17,622 nucleotides of DNA from CAIVVT01 sp963757265. GTDB lineage: Bacteria; Acidobacteriota; Terriglobia; Bryobacterales; Bryobacteraceae. Below the pieces are notes generated by a model, which did not search any database, was not told where the DNA came from, and worked only from the letters and a program-made list of their open reading frames with translations. This document shows positions 1 to 8,487 of the stretch, one piece after another (the first letter of the stretch is position 1; each line of letters starts with the position of its first letter). A program made the position numbers and the translations under genes. Where the stretch lies: the NCBI GenBank assembly GCA_963757265.1, contig CAVWRA010000008.1:1-17622 (forward strand). Reading direction: 5' to 3'.

Positions 1-627
1 GGCGGAGCGTGCGACGGGTCGACGTGACGGCGATAGGTGCGGATTGGGCGATCTCGACGGCGAGCGCCAGCGCCGCCTCGCGCAGCGTCGCGGCTGGGGC
101 CAGCACGTCCACCAGCCCGTTTGCGTGCGCCTCCTCACCGCCAATGCGCCGGCCGGTGTAGAACAGCAGTGCCGCCTTCTGCACGCCCACCACGCGGGGC
201 AGCGTGACACTCAGGCCAAAGCCGGGATGGAAGCCGAGGCGATTGAAATTAGCGGTGAAGCGCGACTCCGCCGCCGCCACGCGGAAATCCGCGACCAAAG
301 ATAAGCCTAAGCCGCCACCCACCGCCGCTCCCTGCATGGCCGCGACGATCGGCGTCTCGCAGCGGAACAGCCGCACGGCCTGCTGATATAGGTGACCGCC
401 CTGCCTGTCGCCCACCGTGTCGCGCGCGGGAGAGCTGAAATCGGCCCCGGCGCAAAAGTTCTTACCTTCGGCGCAGAGCAGGATGGTGCGGACGGCCGGG
501 TCGGCGTCGAACTGATCGAACGCCGCCGCGATGGCGCCGATTAGCGCGATGTCGAAGAAATTGTTAGGCGGCCGACAATCTCGGCGATGCCGACATAGCC
601 GTTGGTGGTCATGCGGACGTCGCTCAT
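1..627 (-). pseudogene. Crotonase (enoyl-CoA hydratase/isomerase family), frameshifted and cut by the window edge
   Basis: Last visible gene of the left catabolic operon; by family it would act on a CoA thioester in the cytoplasm. The ATG at 627 overlaps the stop of the upstream acyl-CoA dehydrogenase (ATGA). About 20 codons (MSDVRMTTNGYVGIAEIVGR) are read, then the frame is lost near 568. One frame over, the crotonase sequence resumes as PNNFFDIALIGAIAAAF and continues to the left edge. It contains the oxyanion-hole segments GKNFCAGADF and GAAVGGGLGLSL and the block RLGFHPGFGL. The two glutamates that catalyse hydration in classical enoyl-CoA hydratase (E144 and E164 in the rat enzyme) align with Gly and Phe here, so a standard hydratase reaction is doubtful. 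The C-terminus lies outside the window. The single-base loss could be real or a read error. Confidence 0.8.
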
Positions 628-1793
628 CTTAGTCCAAGTCCCTTTGCAATTATACCCCGCAAATCTCCCAAGTGTCCCCACGCAGCGAGAACGAGGGCGA
701 CGTCATAATCAAGTGGGCCAGCACGGCGGTGAGCGGCGTGTTGCCCGTCTCTTCCGACGGTTCCACATCCACCAGCAGCCGCACCACCTCAACCGTTTCC
801 TGCTCCAGTACGTTGCCAAGATCCTTGACGAGGGAGGCCTGCAACGCTGGATCCTCGCCCGCCTGCAGCATGCCGGCGATGGAGCGGGACAGGCGGCGCA
901 GCGTGAGGAGGTGGAGGTGGCCGCCCGATCGCAACCGCCGCCCGTTCCGGTGCCGTGGAGCCCAGGGCGCGCACCGTCTCCACAAGCAGGGTGAAGGCAG
1001 AGAGGAAGCGATCAGGGCGGACCGCTCGAAGGCGAGCTCGCCCGTCACCTGCTTCCAGCCATCGCCCTCGCGGCCGAGCAGTACCTCTTCCGGCAGCAGC
1101 AGGTCCTCGATGCTGACCTCGTTGAAGTGGTGTCCGCCGCGCATGTCGATGATCGGGCGCACAGTCATGCCGCCGGCCTTTGCCTGCTTCATATCCACCA
1201 GGAGTTGGCTGGCCCGGCGTGGCGGTCGTCCTCCGATTTGGCCCCGGTGCGGCAGAAAAGGATCATGTAGTCGGCGATGTGGGCGGAGGAGGTCCAAACC
1301 TTGGTGCCGTTGACCAGCCAGCCGCCCTGCACGCGCTGCGCCCGGGTGCGCGCGGCCGCCAGGTCCGAGCCAGAATCGGGCTCGCTCATGCCGATGCAGA
1401 ACGAGCATTCCCCGGCGGCGATCTTCGGCAGGATCAGCTGGCGCTGCTCTTCGGTGCCGTTCTTCAGGATGCTGGGGCCGCTCTGCCGGTCCGCCACCCA
1501 GTGATGGCCTACGGGGGCGCCAGCGGCCAGCATCTCCTCGAGCACCACGTAGCGCTCGAAGGCGGAGCGCTCGTGGCCGCCATACTGCTTGGGCCAGGTC
1601 ATGCCAAGCCAGCCGCGCTGTCCCATCTTGCGGCTGAAGGCTGGGTCGTGCCCGCTCCAGGATTCGGCTCGCTGCTGCGCCGTGCGCTCGCGCAGCTCGA
1701 CGGCAAGGAACCCCCTAATCTGCTCGCGCAGCGTCTCGGCGGCTTGGGGGAGGGCGGCGGGGTTGGGAAGGCGAGTGCCTGCATGGCGGTCAT
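624..1793 (-). pseudogene. Acyl-CoA dehydrogenase, large type, with several frameshifts
   Basis: Flavin-dependent alpha,beta-dehydrogenation of an acyl-CoA. The start ATG (1793) overlaps the CoA-ligase stop. The intended stop TGA (624-626) overlaps the crotonase start, giving a span of about 389 residues, normal for the family. The protein must be pieced together. MTAMQALAFP leads to a shift near 1750, then TLREQIRGFLAVELRER and MGQRGWLGMTWPKQYGG. The flavin-site block CIGMSEPDSGSDLAA follows. Shifts occur near 1215, 1010 and 930, and a last one near 662 restores RGIIAKGLGLR before the stop. The C-terminal LRG-T-EI block has Arg where MCAD-type enzymes carry the catalytic Glu (YEGT), as in many FadE/PimC-like proteins. 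With the small ACAD two genes upstream it probably formed a heteromeric enzyme. At least five indels argue for decay or poor sequence quality. Confidence 0.8.
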
Positions 1794-3907
1794 CCTCCCG
1801 TTGGCCCTGCCGGTGCCAGCACCAGCAGGGCGTCGGCGACCGTGCAACCCTGGCCGGCAGGGTGGACGATCACCGGGTTGAGCTCCAGCTCGGCCACTGT
1901 GGCGCGGCCGGCATCGGCGAGGCGGGACAAAAAGCGAAACAAGGCGCGCCAGCGCGGGCAGATCGGCAGGCGGAGCGCCGCGAAACCCCTCCAGCAACGG
2001 CGCGCTGCGCAGCGTGCGTATCATCGCGGTGGCCTCCGCCTCGTCGACGGGGGCGAGGCGATAGGCGACGTCCTTGAACAGTTCGGTCGTGGTGCCGCCG
2101 GCACCGACGCTGACCACGGAGGGTGCGCAGCACGCCCAGATCATCTCCACCCCGCGCGCCGCCATCGGTTCGAGCAGCACACCATCGATGGCGGCGCCAG
2201 GGACGTGGCGCGCGGCGCTCGCGCTGACGGCGTCGAAGGCATCCTCCAGCGCGGGCAGGTCGGCGATGCCGAGGCGCACCCCTCCGGCCTCGGTCTTGTG
2301 GGAGATGGCCGCCGACTGGATCTTCAGCGCCAGCGGGAAGCCGAGCGCCGCGGCAGCCCCCGCCAGCCCGGCCCGATCGCGCACCAGGCGGCTGGGCATC
2401 ATGGCAGCGCCGAACTGAACCAGCACCGCCTTGGCCGCGTGCTCCGGCAACGTGCCGGTGGGGCCGGAAAGGGCCGCGCTCACCTTTTCCGGCAGCGGGA
2501 CCGGGGCGGGCGGTGTGGCGGGCTGGGCGGCGCCCTGGTCGCGCAGCACCCTGCGGCGATGGCCAGCAGCGCCATAGAGGGGCAGATCACCGCGCCCGCG
2601 TCGGCCAGCACCTTGCGGCCTAGCGGTGAGGGCAGGGTGTAGCTGTAGAACAGCACCGGCTTGCGCTGCTGCTCCAGCATCGCGGTCAGGTCAGGACCGT
2701 CGAGCGGCACGCGCACCGGGTCGGCGAGCGTGGTGACGACGGCGATCTGGTCCACGCCCGGGTCGTCCAGCATCAGCTCCACCGTGCGCAGCGTGCCGCC
2801 GCCCGCCGCGCCACCCGCCGTCAGGTCCACCGGATTGCGCGCGCTGCCATAGGACGGGATGAAGCCGCGGATCGCCGCTTGTGTCCCCGCACTCAGCTCC
2901 GGCAAGCTTAGCCCGGCGGCCTCCAACGCATCGGCGGCCCAGGCGCCCGCGCCGCCGGAGATCGTGACCACGCCGACCCGGCCGCCCCGCGCCGGGGGGT
3001 TGGCGGCCAGGGCAGCGGCGATGGTCAGCGCCTCCTCGAGTTCCGCCGCGACGACGATGCCATGGCGCTGGAACATGGCGTCGTAGCCGGCGTCCCAGCC
3101 AGCCATGCTGGCGGTGTGGGAGGCGGCGGCCAGCTTGCCCACGGTCGAGCGGCCCACCTTGATGGCGACGATGAACTTCCCCGCCGCGCGGGCCGCCACC
3201 GCTGCCTGGGCGAAGCCCGCCGGGTCGCGGATGCTCTCCAGGAACAGTAGCACGCCCGCCGTGTCAGGGTCGGCCACCATGTGGGCCAGGAAGTCGGACA
3301 CCGTCAGGTCCGCCTCGTTGCCCGTGCTCACGACGGTGCTGAATGACAGCCCCAGTGCGCGGCCGCGATCGTACAGGGCGAACCCCATGCCGCCGCTCTG
3401 CGCTACGATACCGATGCGGGCGTGCAGGGCGGTGGGGTTGTCGTCGGCGTCACGAGCCACCGCCGGGCTGAAGGTGGCGCTGACCCGGGCGACCTCGTTG
3501 TGGAAGCCCTCGGCGTTGGGGCCGAGCACCCGCATGCCGGTGCGCCGGGCGAGAGCGCCGATCTGGTCCTGCAGCGCCGCCGGGGCAGCGTCGTCCTCGG
3601 CAAAGCCTGAGGAGATGATCACCGCGTTGCGCGTCCCGGCGGCGGCGCAGGCCTCCAGCGCCGGCAGCACGTCCGCGGCGGGGATCGCGATCACGGCTAG
3701 GTCCACCGGGTCGCCCACGGCGGCCACCGTGGGGAAGCACGGCAGGCCGTCGATCGCCTCGTAACTGGGGTTCACCGGCACGATGCGGCCGCCGAAGCCG
3801 TTCTTGCGCAGCAGGCTCAGCACCTGGCCACGGATTTTGTGCACGTCCGGCGAGGCGCCGATCAGCGCTACGGAGCCCGGCGCCAGCAGCGTGTTGAGCG
3901 CGCTCAT
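1790..3907 (-). pseudogene. NDP-forming acyl-CoA synthetase (acetate-CoA ligase family), frameshifted
   Basis: ATP-dependent activation of a carboxylate to its CoA thioester through a phosphohistidine intermediate. The start ATG (3907) overlaps the stop of the small ACAD, and the restored stop overlaps the next gene, giving about 705 residues. Order: N-terminal CoA-binding Rossmann domain (LLAPGSVALIGAS, residues 7-19; VLGPNAEGFHN), then succinyl-CoA-synthetase-like domains (IVAQSGGMGFALYDRG). The expected phosphohistidine lies in AAASHTASMAGWDA. A C-terminal ATP-grasp part includes LALKIQSAAISHKTEAGGV and GAGGTTTELFKDVAYRLAPV, and the tail is ELELNPVIVHPAGQG. The frame breaks near 2550 (residue ~453) and near 1935. 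The stretch around 2130 (EMIWACCAPSVVSVG) looks as if a few residues were lost from the usual ...DP.FGP... loop. The long open frame continuing upstream to 5080 is only a shadow of the neighbouring ACAD. Confidence 0.85.
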
Positions 3908-4950
3908 GCTGCTGTCAGAGCCGGCCACAGCCCCTCCGGCCCGGCGGCCAGCGCGAAACGGCCGACCAGGGCGTTCCATTCCGCCTCGTTGCCGAACTCG
4001 TCCCGCCAGGACCACAGGCGGCGGGTGGCGTAGTGCAGCTCGTATTCCTGGGTCAAGCCAATGGCACCGTGAGATTGGTGCGCCAGCCCGGCGGCGATGC
4101 TGGCCGCCTCCCCGGCGCGCGCCTTGGCGGCCCCCACCAGCAGCGGCGACAGCCCGCCGGCCAGCGCCTCCGCTGCCATGTCGGCGGCGGCGATGGCGGC
4201 GGCGGATTGCTCGGCCAGCACGGCCAGGTTCTGCTGGATCGCCTGGAACTTGCCGATCGGGCGGCCGAACTGCACCCGGGTTTGCGCGTAGCCCACGCTC
4301 AACTCCAGGGCGCGGGACAGGGCGCCGGCAATCTGCACCGTGCGCAGGGCGGCGCCAGCGGTCCGCAACTGCGGGCCATCGATCCCGGCGGGGGCCACGG
4401 AGTCCGCAGGCAGGGTCACGTCCAGCGTGACGGTGTCGCGTGGCTCGCCGGCCAGGTTCACGTCTTGCGCCGTGGTCAGCCCGGCGGCCGGTAGGCTCGC
4501 CACCATCGGACCGTCCGGGCCGGAGGCCAGCAAGGCCAAGGCAGCGGCATCGCGCGCCCAGGGGATGCGGTGCGCCTTGCCGGTCAGTCGCCAGACATCG
4601 CCGTCCTTCGCCAGGGTGAGCGTGTCGGCCAGACGCACCGGCGCCACCGTCAGCACGCCCTCCGGCACCGGCAGCCCGACGCGGGCGAGCAGCCAACTGG
4701 CCAGCATGGTCTCCGCCAGCGGGATCGGGGCGGTATGGGCGGCAGAACTCTGCAGCAGGCGCATCGCCTCCGCTACCGTGGCGCCGAAGCCGCCGGCCTC
4801 CTCCGGCAGCAGGGCGGCGGTGAACCCGGCCTCCACCACGGCCTCCCACAGCGCGGCCGGGAATACGCCTTGTTCGGCCTCGCGTAGTACGTCCTTGCTG
4901 CAATGGGTGCTGAACAGGCGCTCGGCACTGTCGGCGAGTTGGTCGCTCAT
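3904..4950 (-). CDS. Acyl-CoA dehydrogenase, small type, intact
   Basis: 348 residues, uninterrupted, with ATGA overlaps at both ends (SDR stop at 4947-4949, CoA-ligase start at 3907). It has the ACAD layout: a helical N-terminus with LPEEAGGFG at about residues 49-57, a middle beta domain (DGDVWRLTGKAHRIPWARDA), and a C-terminal helical domain. The C-terminal domain carries the family block QFGRPIGKFQAIQQNLA (about 232-248) and HQSHGAIGLTQEYELH near 292-307. The chain is shorter than typical 380-390-residue ACADs. This matches small subunits that pair with a larger ACAD encoded nearby, as in PimC/PimD-like or steroid-degradation ACADs. The larger partner lies two genes downstream. Predicted role: FAD-dependent oxidation of an acyl-CoA made by the adjacent ligase. 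The substrate cannot be read from the sequence. Confidence 0.88.
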   Translation of the reverse strand: MSDQLADSAERLFSTHCSKDVLREAEQGVFPAALWEAVVEAGFTAALLPEEAGGFGATVAEAMRLLQSSAAHTAPIPLAETMLASWLLARVGLPVPEGVLTVAPVRLADTLTLAKDGDVWRLTGKAHRIPWARDAAALALLASGPDGPMVASLPAAGLTTAQDVNLAGEPRDTVTLDVTLPADSVAPAGIDGPQLRTAGAALRTVQIAGALSRALELSVGYAQTRVQFGRPIGKFQAIQQNLAVLAEQSAAAIAAADMAAEALAGGLSPLLVGAAKARAGEAASIAAGLAHQSHGAIGLTQEYELHYATRRLWSWRDEFGNEAEWNALVGRFALAAGPEGLWPALTAA

Positions 4951-5790
4951 ACGGGTCTCCGCTCACTCGAGGTGGCTTCGCCAGGGCTACGGCGCAAGCC
5001 GTCCCACTGCGCGTCGTTCCAGCGCAGAAGGGTCGCGGTGTCGTTCTGCGCCGAGCCGGACAGGAATTGCTTGCTGCCATCCACCGCCACGCACTCGCCG
5101 TTCACGTAGGAGGCGAGCGGCGAAACCAGGAAGGCGCAGACATCGGTCAGCTCGCGGTGCTCGCCCACCCGGCCCATCGGGATGGTGCGCTCCGGCGACG
5201 GTTTCGGCAGGGCGGCGGGGGCTAACCCGGCGGCGGACCCGGCGGTGGGGAACGCGCCCGGCGCCACCGCTACGCAGCGTATGTTCTTCGGCCCCCACCG
5301 CCAGGCTGCGCGTCATCGCCAGGACGCCCGCCTTCGCCATGGCTGAGGGCGCGGTGAAGGCGGCACCGTATAAGGCCGACAAGGTCAGCACCGAGAGCAC
5401 AGTGCCGCCCCGCCCCTCCGCGATCCAGCGGCGGCCGCAGCCGAACGTGCAATAGGCCGAACCGTGCAGCACGGCGCGGAGCACCGCGTCCACCGCGCGC
5501 ACCGACAAGCGGTGGCTCTGCGCCAGGAAATTGCCGGCGGCGTTGTTGACCAGGATGTCCAGCGGGCGGTTCTGCCAAATCGTGTCCAGCATCGCCTCGA
5601 CCTGCGCCGGGTTGCGCACGTCGCAGCCGATCGTGGTGATGTCGGCACCCGTGTGCTGTTCCCGCATCTCGGCCGCGGCCTGTTCCAGCACCGGCACCCG
5701 GCGGCCGCAGATCACCAGCGAGGCGCCGAGCGACAGATACCGCTCGCCGATCGCGCGCCCTAGCCCCCCGGCGACACGTGTTTTGTTAAC
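4947..5790 (-). pseudogene. Short-chain dehydrogenase/reductase (SDR), frameshifted, damaged N-terminus
   Basis: NAD(P)-dependent oxidoreductase of the SDR fold; in this operon it could be a 3-hydroxyacyl-CoA dehydrogenase or 2,4-dienoyl-CoA reductase. Reading from the livF stop, the frame gives NKTRVAGGLGRAIGERYLS. The TGxxxGxG cofactor loop is partly missing (no TG) and there is no good start codon, which suggests a small 5' deletion. It continues with SLVICGRR, DILVNNAAGNFL, and SALYGAAFTAPSAMAKAGV at the usual Ser-Tyr-Lys region. The usual YxxxK is not preserved as such (APSAMAKAG), a pattern known from PECR/DECR-type dienoyl- and enoyl-CoA reductases. A base change in the G-rich run at about 5296-5302 shifts the frame. 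The end then reads IRCVAVAPGAFPTAG, ELTDVCAFLVSPLASYVNG and VAVDGSKQF, with the stop overlapping the small ACAD start. Confidence 0.8.
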
Positions 5791-5808
5791 CTGGATTCCG
5801 AGCCGTGT

Positions 5809-6537
5809 CTAGATCCCTCCTGCTTCGAGGCCGAGGCCGAAATAGGCCCGGCGCAGCCCGTCATCCGCCTGGATCGCGGCGGGCGTGCCGCCGAATGCGA
5901 TGCGGCCGCCTTCCATGGTGAACACGCGGTCGCCCAGTTCCAGGAACTTCACGTTCTGCTCCGCGATCAGCAACGACAGCCCGCCGGCCCGGCACTGCGC
6001 GAGCGACTTGATGACCGTGGCGACCAACAACGGCGACAGCCCGGCGGACGGCTCGTCCATCACCAGCAGCTTCGGCTCGGCCGCCAACGCCTTGGCGATG
6101 CCGAGCATCTTGCGCTCCCCGCCGGACAACGCGCCCGCGGCCTGCCGGCGGCGTTCCACCAAGATGGGGAACAGCGCATACAGCTCGTCCCGCCGGTGGT
6201 GCGCGGTGCGTCGGTCCACGAACAGCGCGCCGAGGTCGAGGTTCTCCTCCACGCTCAGCCCGGGGAAGATGCCGAGTTCGGACATGTAGCTCAGGCCTAA
6301 GCGCACGCGGGCGCGGGCCGGCAGGTGGGCGATGTCCCGCCCCTGGAAGCGCACGCTGCCCCCGAGCGTGGGCAGCAGGCCCATCAGGCATTTCAGCAGC
6401 GTCGTCTTGCCCGCGCCGTTCGGGCCCAGCAGCACGACGGTCTCACCCGTCCGCACTTCCAGGTCCACGCCCCACAGCACCTGCACGCCACCATACCCGG
6501 CCTCGAGCGCGGAGGTCTGGAGGAGGGGCTCCGTCAT
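5809..6537 (-). CDS. livF: Branched-chain-type ABC transporter ATPase (LivF)
   Basis: 242-residue cytoplasmic ATPase that energises the importer together with LivG. Visible motifs: Walker A GPNGAGKTT (about residues 38-46), signature LSGGERKMLGIAKALA (about 138-153), Walker B LLVMDEPSAGLSP, and AEQNV, the Gln variant at the H-loop that is usual in LivF. FPGLSVEENLDLGA is the typical LivF Q-loop neighbourhood. It ends GLEAGGI with TAG at 5809-5811, just before the SDR remnant. It is separated from livG by about 290 bp of non-coding DNA that holds a MITE-like element and hairpins, so unlike its partners it is not tightly coupled to livG. Length and motifs are complete. Confidence 0.95.
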   Translation of the reverse strand: MTEPLLQTSALEAGYGGVQVLWGVDLEVRTGETVVLLGPNGAGKTTLLKCLMGLLPTLGGSVRFQGRDIAHLPARARVRLGLSYMSELGIFPGLSVEENLDLGALFVDRRTAHHRRDELYALFPILVERRRQAAGALSGGERKMLGIAKALAAEPKLLVMDEPSAGLSPLLVATVIKSLAQCRAGGLSLLIAEQNVKFLELGDRVFTMEGGRIAFGGTPAAIQADDGLRRAYFGLGLEAGGI

Positions 6538-6553
6538 CGCCCGAATCCTTTCC

Positions 6554-6699
6554 CTAGCGGCCTGTCGGAGCTAAGAACAAGTCGGGGACGAATTGAGGAA
6601 ACATTTCGACAAGCTGATAGAAACATAAATATAAAAACAACATTCAGAAGAAAAATGCTCACTAAATTCGTGGCGACGCCCACTCCGACAGGCTGCTAG
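6554..6699. mobile_element. MITE-like element with 17 bp terminal inverted repeats and possible CTAG target duplication
   Basis: The left end at 6554-6570 (CTAGCGGCCTGTCGGAG) and the right end at 6683-6699 are inverted copies matching at 16 of 17 positions. The outermost CTAG is palindromic, so it may be a 4 bp target duplication rather than part of the repeat. The ~110 bp between them is strongly AT-rich against GC-rich flanks and has no gene. Size and structure fit a non-autonomous miniature element mobilised by a transposase in trans. IS5-type elements that duplicate YTAR sites would fit, but this family assignment is inference. It sits inside the liv operon between livG and livF and could affect downstream expression. 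Confidence 0.7.
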
Positions 6700-6715
6700 G
6701 CGCTCTCCCCTTAAG

Positions 6716-6748
6716 CCCTCTCCCCCCTGGGAGGGGGTTGGGTGAGGG
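6716..6748. repeat. GC-rich nested hairpin in the livG-livF spacer
   Basis: A C-rich run followed by a G-rich run forms a nested inverted repeat. The outer arms are CCCTC (6716-6720) and GAGGG (6744-6748), and the inner arms are CCCCC and GGGGG around CTGGGA. It resembles the short palindromic intergenic repeats scattered in many GC-rich alphaproteobacterial genomes. It has no downstream T-run, so it is not a standard intrinsic terminator. It could act as an mRNA-stability or attenuation element. Confidence 0.5.
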
Positions 6749-6793
6749 GTCCTCCAACGCGTACAATCCCGCGCGCAGGCCCCTGACCCCGGC

Positions 6794-6812
6794 CCTCTCC
6801 CGCAGGGAGAGG
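6794..6812. repeat. Perfect 8 bp inverted repeat just downstream of livG
   Basis: CCTCTCCC GCA GGGAGAGG is a perfect 8 bp stem with a 3-base loop, about 19 bp beyond the livG stop (6831-6833, minus strand). It belongs to the same CCCTCTCC/GGAGAGGG sequence type as the neighbouring hairpin, suggesting two copies or halves of one intergenic repeat family. No U-tract follows on either strand. Confidence 0.6.
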
Positions 6813-6830
6813 AAGTAGAGCGGCCGCCCC

Positions 6831-7538
6831 TCATGCCGCCGCCTTCTCGGGCGCGCCCAGGAACACCTCGACCACCTGCCTGTCCTGCACCGCGTCGCGC
6901 AGGCTGCCGCCGAACAGCACGCGGCCGGCGTTCATCACCACCACGCGGTGCGTGATGCGGTCGATGAACGGCATCAGGTGCTCGACGACCACCAGCCCGA
7001 TCCCGGCATCGGACAGCGCGCGCAGGCGGGCGGCGATCCGCTCGAGCTCCGCCGGGTTCAGGCCGCAAGCCAGCTCATCCAGCAGCAGCAGACGCGGCCG
7101 CGTCGCAAGCGCGCGGGCGAGGTCGAGCATCTTCTGTTGCACGCTCGTCAGCTCTCCCGCGCGCCGCTGCGCCATGGCGCCGAGTTCGACGGAGTTGAGC
7201 AGCGCGTCCAGATCCTCGCCGCCGTTGGACGCCACCTCCAGATTTTGCCGCACCGTCAGCGTGGCGAACGGCTTGGGCACCTGGAACGTGCGGTTGATGC
7301 CGCGGGCCGCGCGCCGGTGGGCGGGCAGGCGGGTCACGTCCTCGCCGCCGACGCTGACGCTGCCGCCATCGGCCGGCAGCAGGCCGCTGATGACGTTGAT
7401 CAGCGTCGTCTTGCCGGAGCCGTTGGGGCCGATCAGCCCCACGATCTCGCCCGGACACACCATCAGGTCGACGCCGCCCAGAGCGGTGAAGCCGCCGAAG
7501 CGCTTGACGGCGCCGGTGACGCGCAGCAGGTCAGACAT
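6831..7538 (-). CDS. livG: Branched-chain-type ABC transporter ATPase (LivG)
   Basis: 235-residue ATPase partner of LivF. It has Walker A GPNGSGKTT (about residues 37-45), a conserved FQVPKPFATLTVRQNLEVA Q-loop region, and an H-loop His in VVEHLM. Two canonical motifs are off consensus. The ABC signature reads LTSVQQKMLDLARALA rather than LSxGQQ, and Walker B reads LLLLDELACGLNP where DEPxxGLNP is normal (Leu replaces Pro). The catalytic Glu is retained, so it may still function. It starts inside the end of livM with an 8-base overlap. It ends in a short Ala-rich tail, and its 235 residues are slightly shorter than many LivG proteins (~250). Confidence 0.93.
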   Translation of the reverse strand: MSDLLRVTGAVKRFGGFTALGGVDLMVCPGEIVGLIGPNGSGKTTLINVISGLLPADGGSVSVGGEDVTRLPAHRRAARGINRTFQVPKPFATLTVRQNLEVASNGGEDLDALLNSVELGAMAQRRAGELTSVQQKMLDLARALATRPRLLLLDELACGLNPAELERIAARLRALSDAGIGLVVVEHLMPFIDRITHRVVVMNAGRVLFGGSLRDAVQDRQVVEVFLGAPEKAAA

Positions 7539-8487
7539 GGGCCGGCCGGCCGCTCGGCTGCGCCTGCTTGCCGCGGGGCGCGAAATGCCGGGGAATGCTG
7601 GCCAGCCCCTCCGGCAAGAACAGCACCAGCAGCATGATCAGCACCCCGTAGGCGAGCTGGAAGTATTGCGGCGCGGACACGCCGAGCGCGTTGTACAGCC
7701 CGTACAGCAGCAGCACGCCCAGCACCGGGCCGGCCAGCGTGCCCGCGCCGCCGAACAGGGTGAACACGATGGCGAAGATGCTGAAGTTGATGTCGAACAT
7801 CGCCTCCGGAAAGAAGGTCGATGCCCGCCAGGCGGACACCGCGCCGATCAGCCCGGCGGCCACCGCGCTCGCCAGCCACACCACCAGCCGCCCGCGCACG
7901 ATGTCCATCCCCGCCATCGACGCCGCCAGCGGGTTGTCCCGCGCCGCCCGCAGCTGCAATCCGAACCGCGAGTGGCGCAGCCAGGCCACCAGCCCCATCG
8001 TCAGCACCAGGATGCCGAGCGCTATGCCGTAGGTGAAGCCCGGCGTGTACGGCAGCGCCAGCTTCACGCCGTAGGGCCCGCCTGTGACGCTCTGCAGGCT
8101 CGGGTTCGCGATCAGGTGCAGCAGCGCCTCGGACGCGGCCAGGCTGGCGAGGCCGAAATAAGCGCCCTGCAACCTCAGCAGCGGCGTCAGCAGCAGCCCG
8201 ACTAGCAGCGCCGCCACGCCGCCGCCCACGACCGCCAGCACCGGCCCCGCGCCCGCGAGCGTCACCAGCATCGAGAACCCGTAGGCACCCGCGCCGAAGA
8301 AGCCAACATAGCCGAAGGGCAGGTAGCCGGAGAAGCCGTACGTCAGGTTCAGCCCCTGCGCCAGCACCAGGAACACGACGAAGTTCAGCAGCAGCAGGCC
8401 GTTGTCATACAGCGACGGCAGCACCGCGAACAACGCCAGCAACGGCAGCACGACGAGGCCCAGATCCCGTAGGAGGCCCCTATGCAT
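7531..8487 (-). CDS. livM: Branched-chain-type ABC transporter permease (LivM)
   Basis: 318-residue inner-membrane permease with about eight to ten hydrophobic segments. Family marks include NLTYGFSGYLPFGYVGFFGAGAY-type sequence near residues 47-69, GAYFGLASLAASEALLHL, the cytoplasmic loop AARDNPLAASMAGMDI that contacts the ATPases, and FGGAGTLAGPVLG near 245-257. The tail is polar, as is usual. It overlaps the end of livH by 8 bases (8480-8487) and the start of livG by 8 bases, which indicates translational coupling and equimolar synthesis. The start at 8487 is preferred because it sits in the overlap and leads straight into the first TM segment (GLVVLPLLALFAVL). Confidence 0.94.
   Translation of the reverse strand: MHRGLLRDLGLVVLPLLALFAVLPSLYDNGLLLLNFVVFLVLAQGLNLTYGFSGYLPFGYVGFFGAGAYGFSMLVTLAGAGPVLAVVGGGVAALLVGLLLTPLLRLQGAYFGLASLAASEALLHLIANPSLQSVTGGPYGVKLALPYTPGFTYGIALGILVLTMGLVAWLRHSRFGLQLRAARDNPLAASMAGMDIVRGRLVVWLASAVAAGLIGAVSAWRASTFFPEAMFDINFSIFAIVFTLFGGAGTLAGPVLGVLLLYGLYNALGVSAPQYFQLAYGVLIMLLVLFLPEGLASIPRHFAPRGKQAQPSGRPAHV

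Noticed and set aside
3908..5080. An upstream extension of the CoA-ligase frame giving an 866-residue protein
   Set aside because: The extra sequence is Arg/Gly-rich shadow of the small acyl-CoA dehydrogenase. The CoA-binding domain starts cleanly at the ATG at 3907 with an ATGA overlap.
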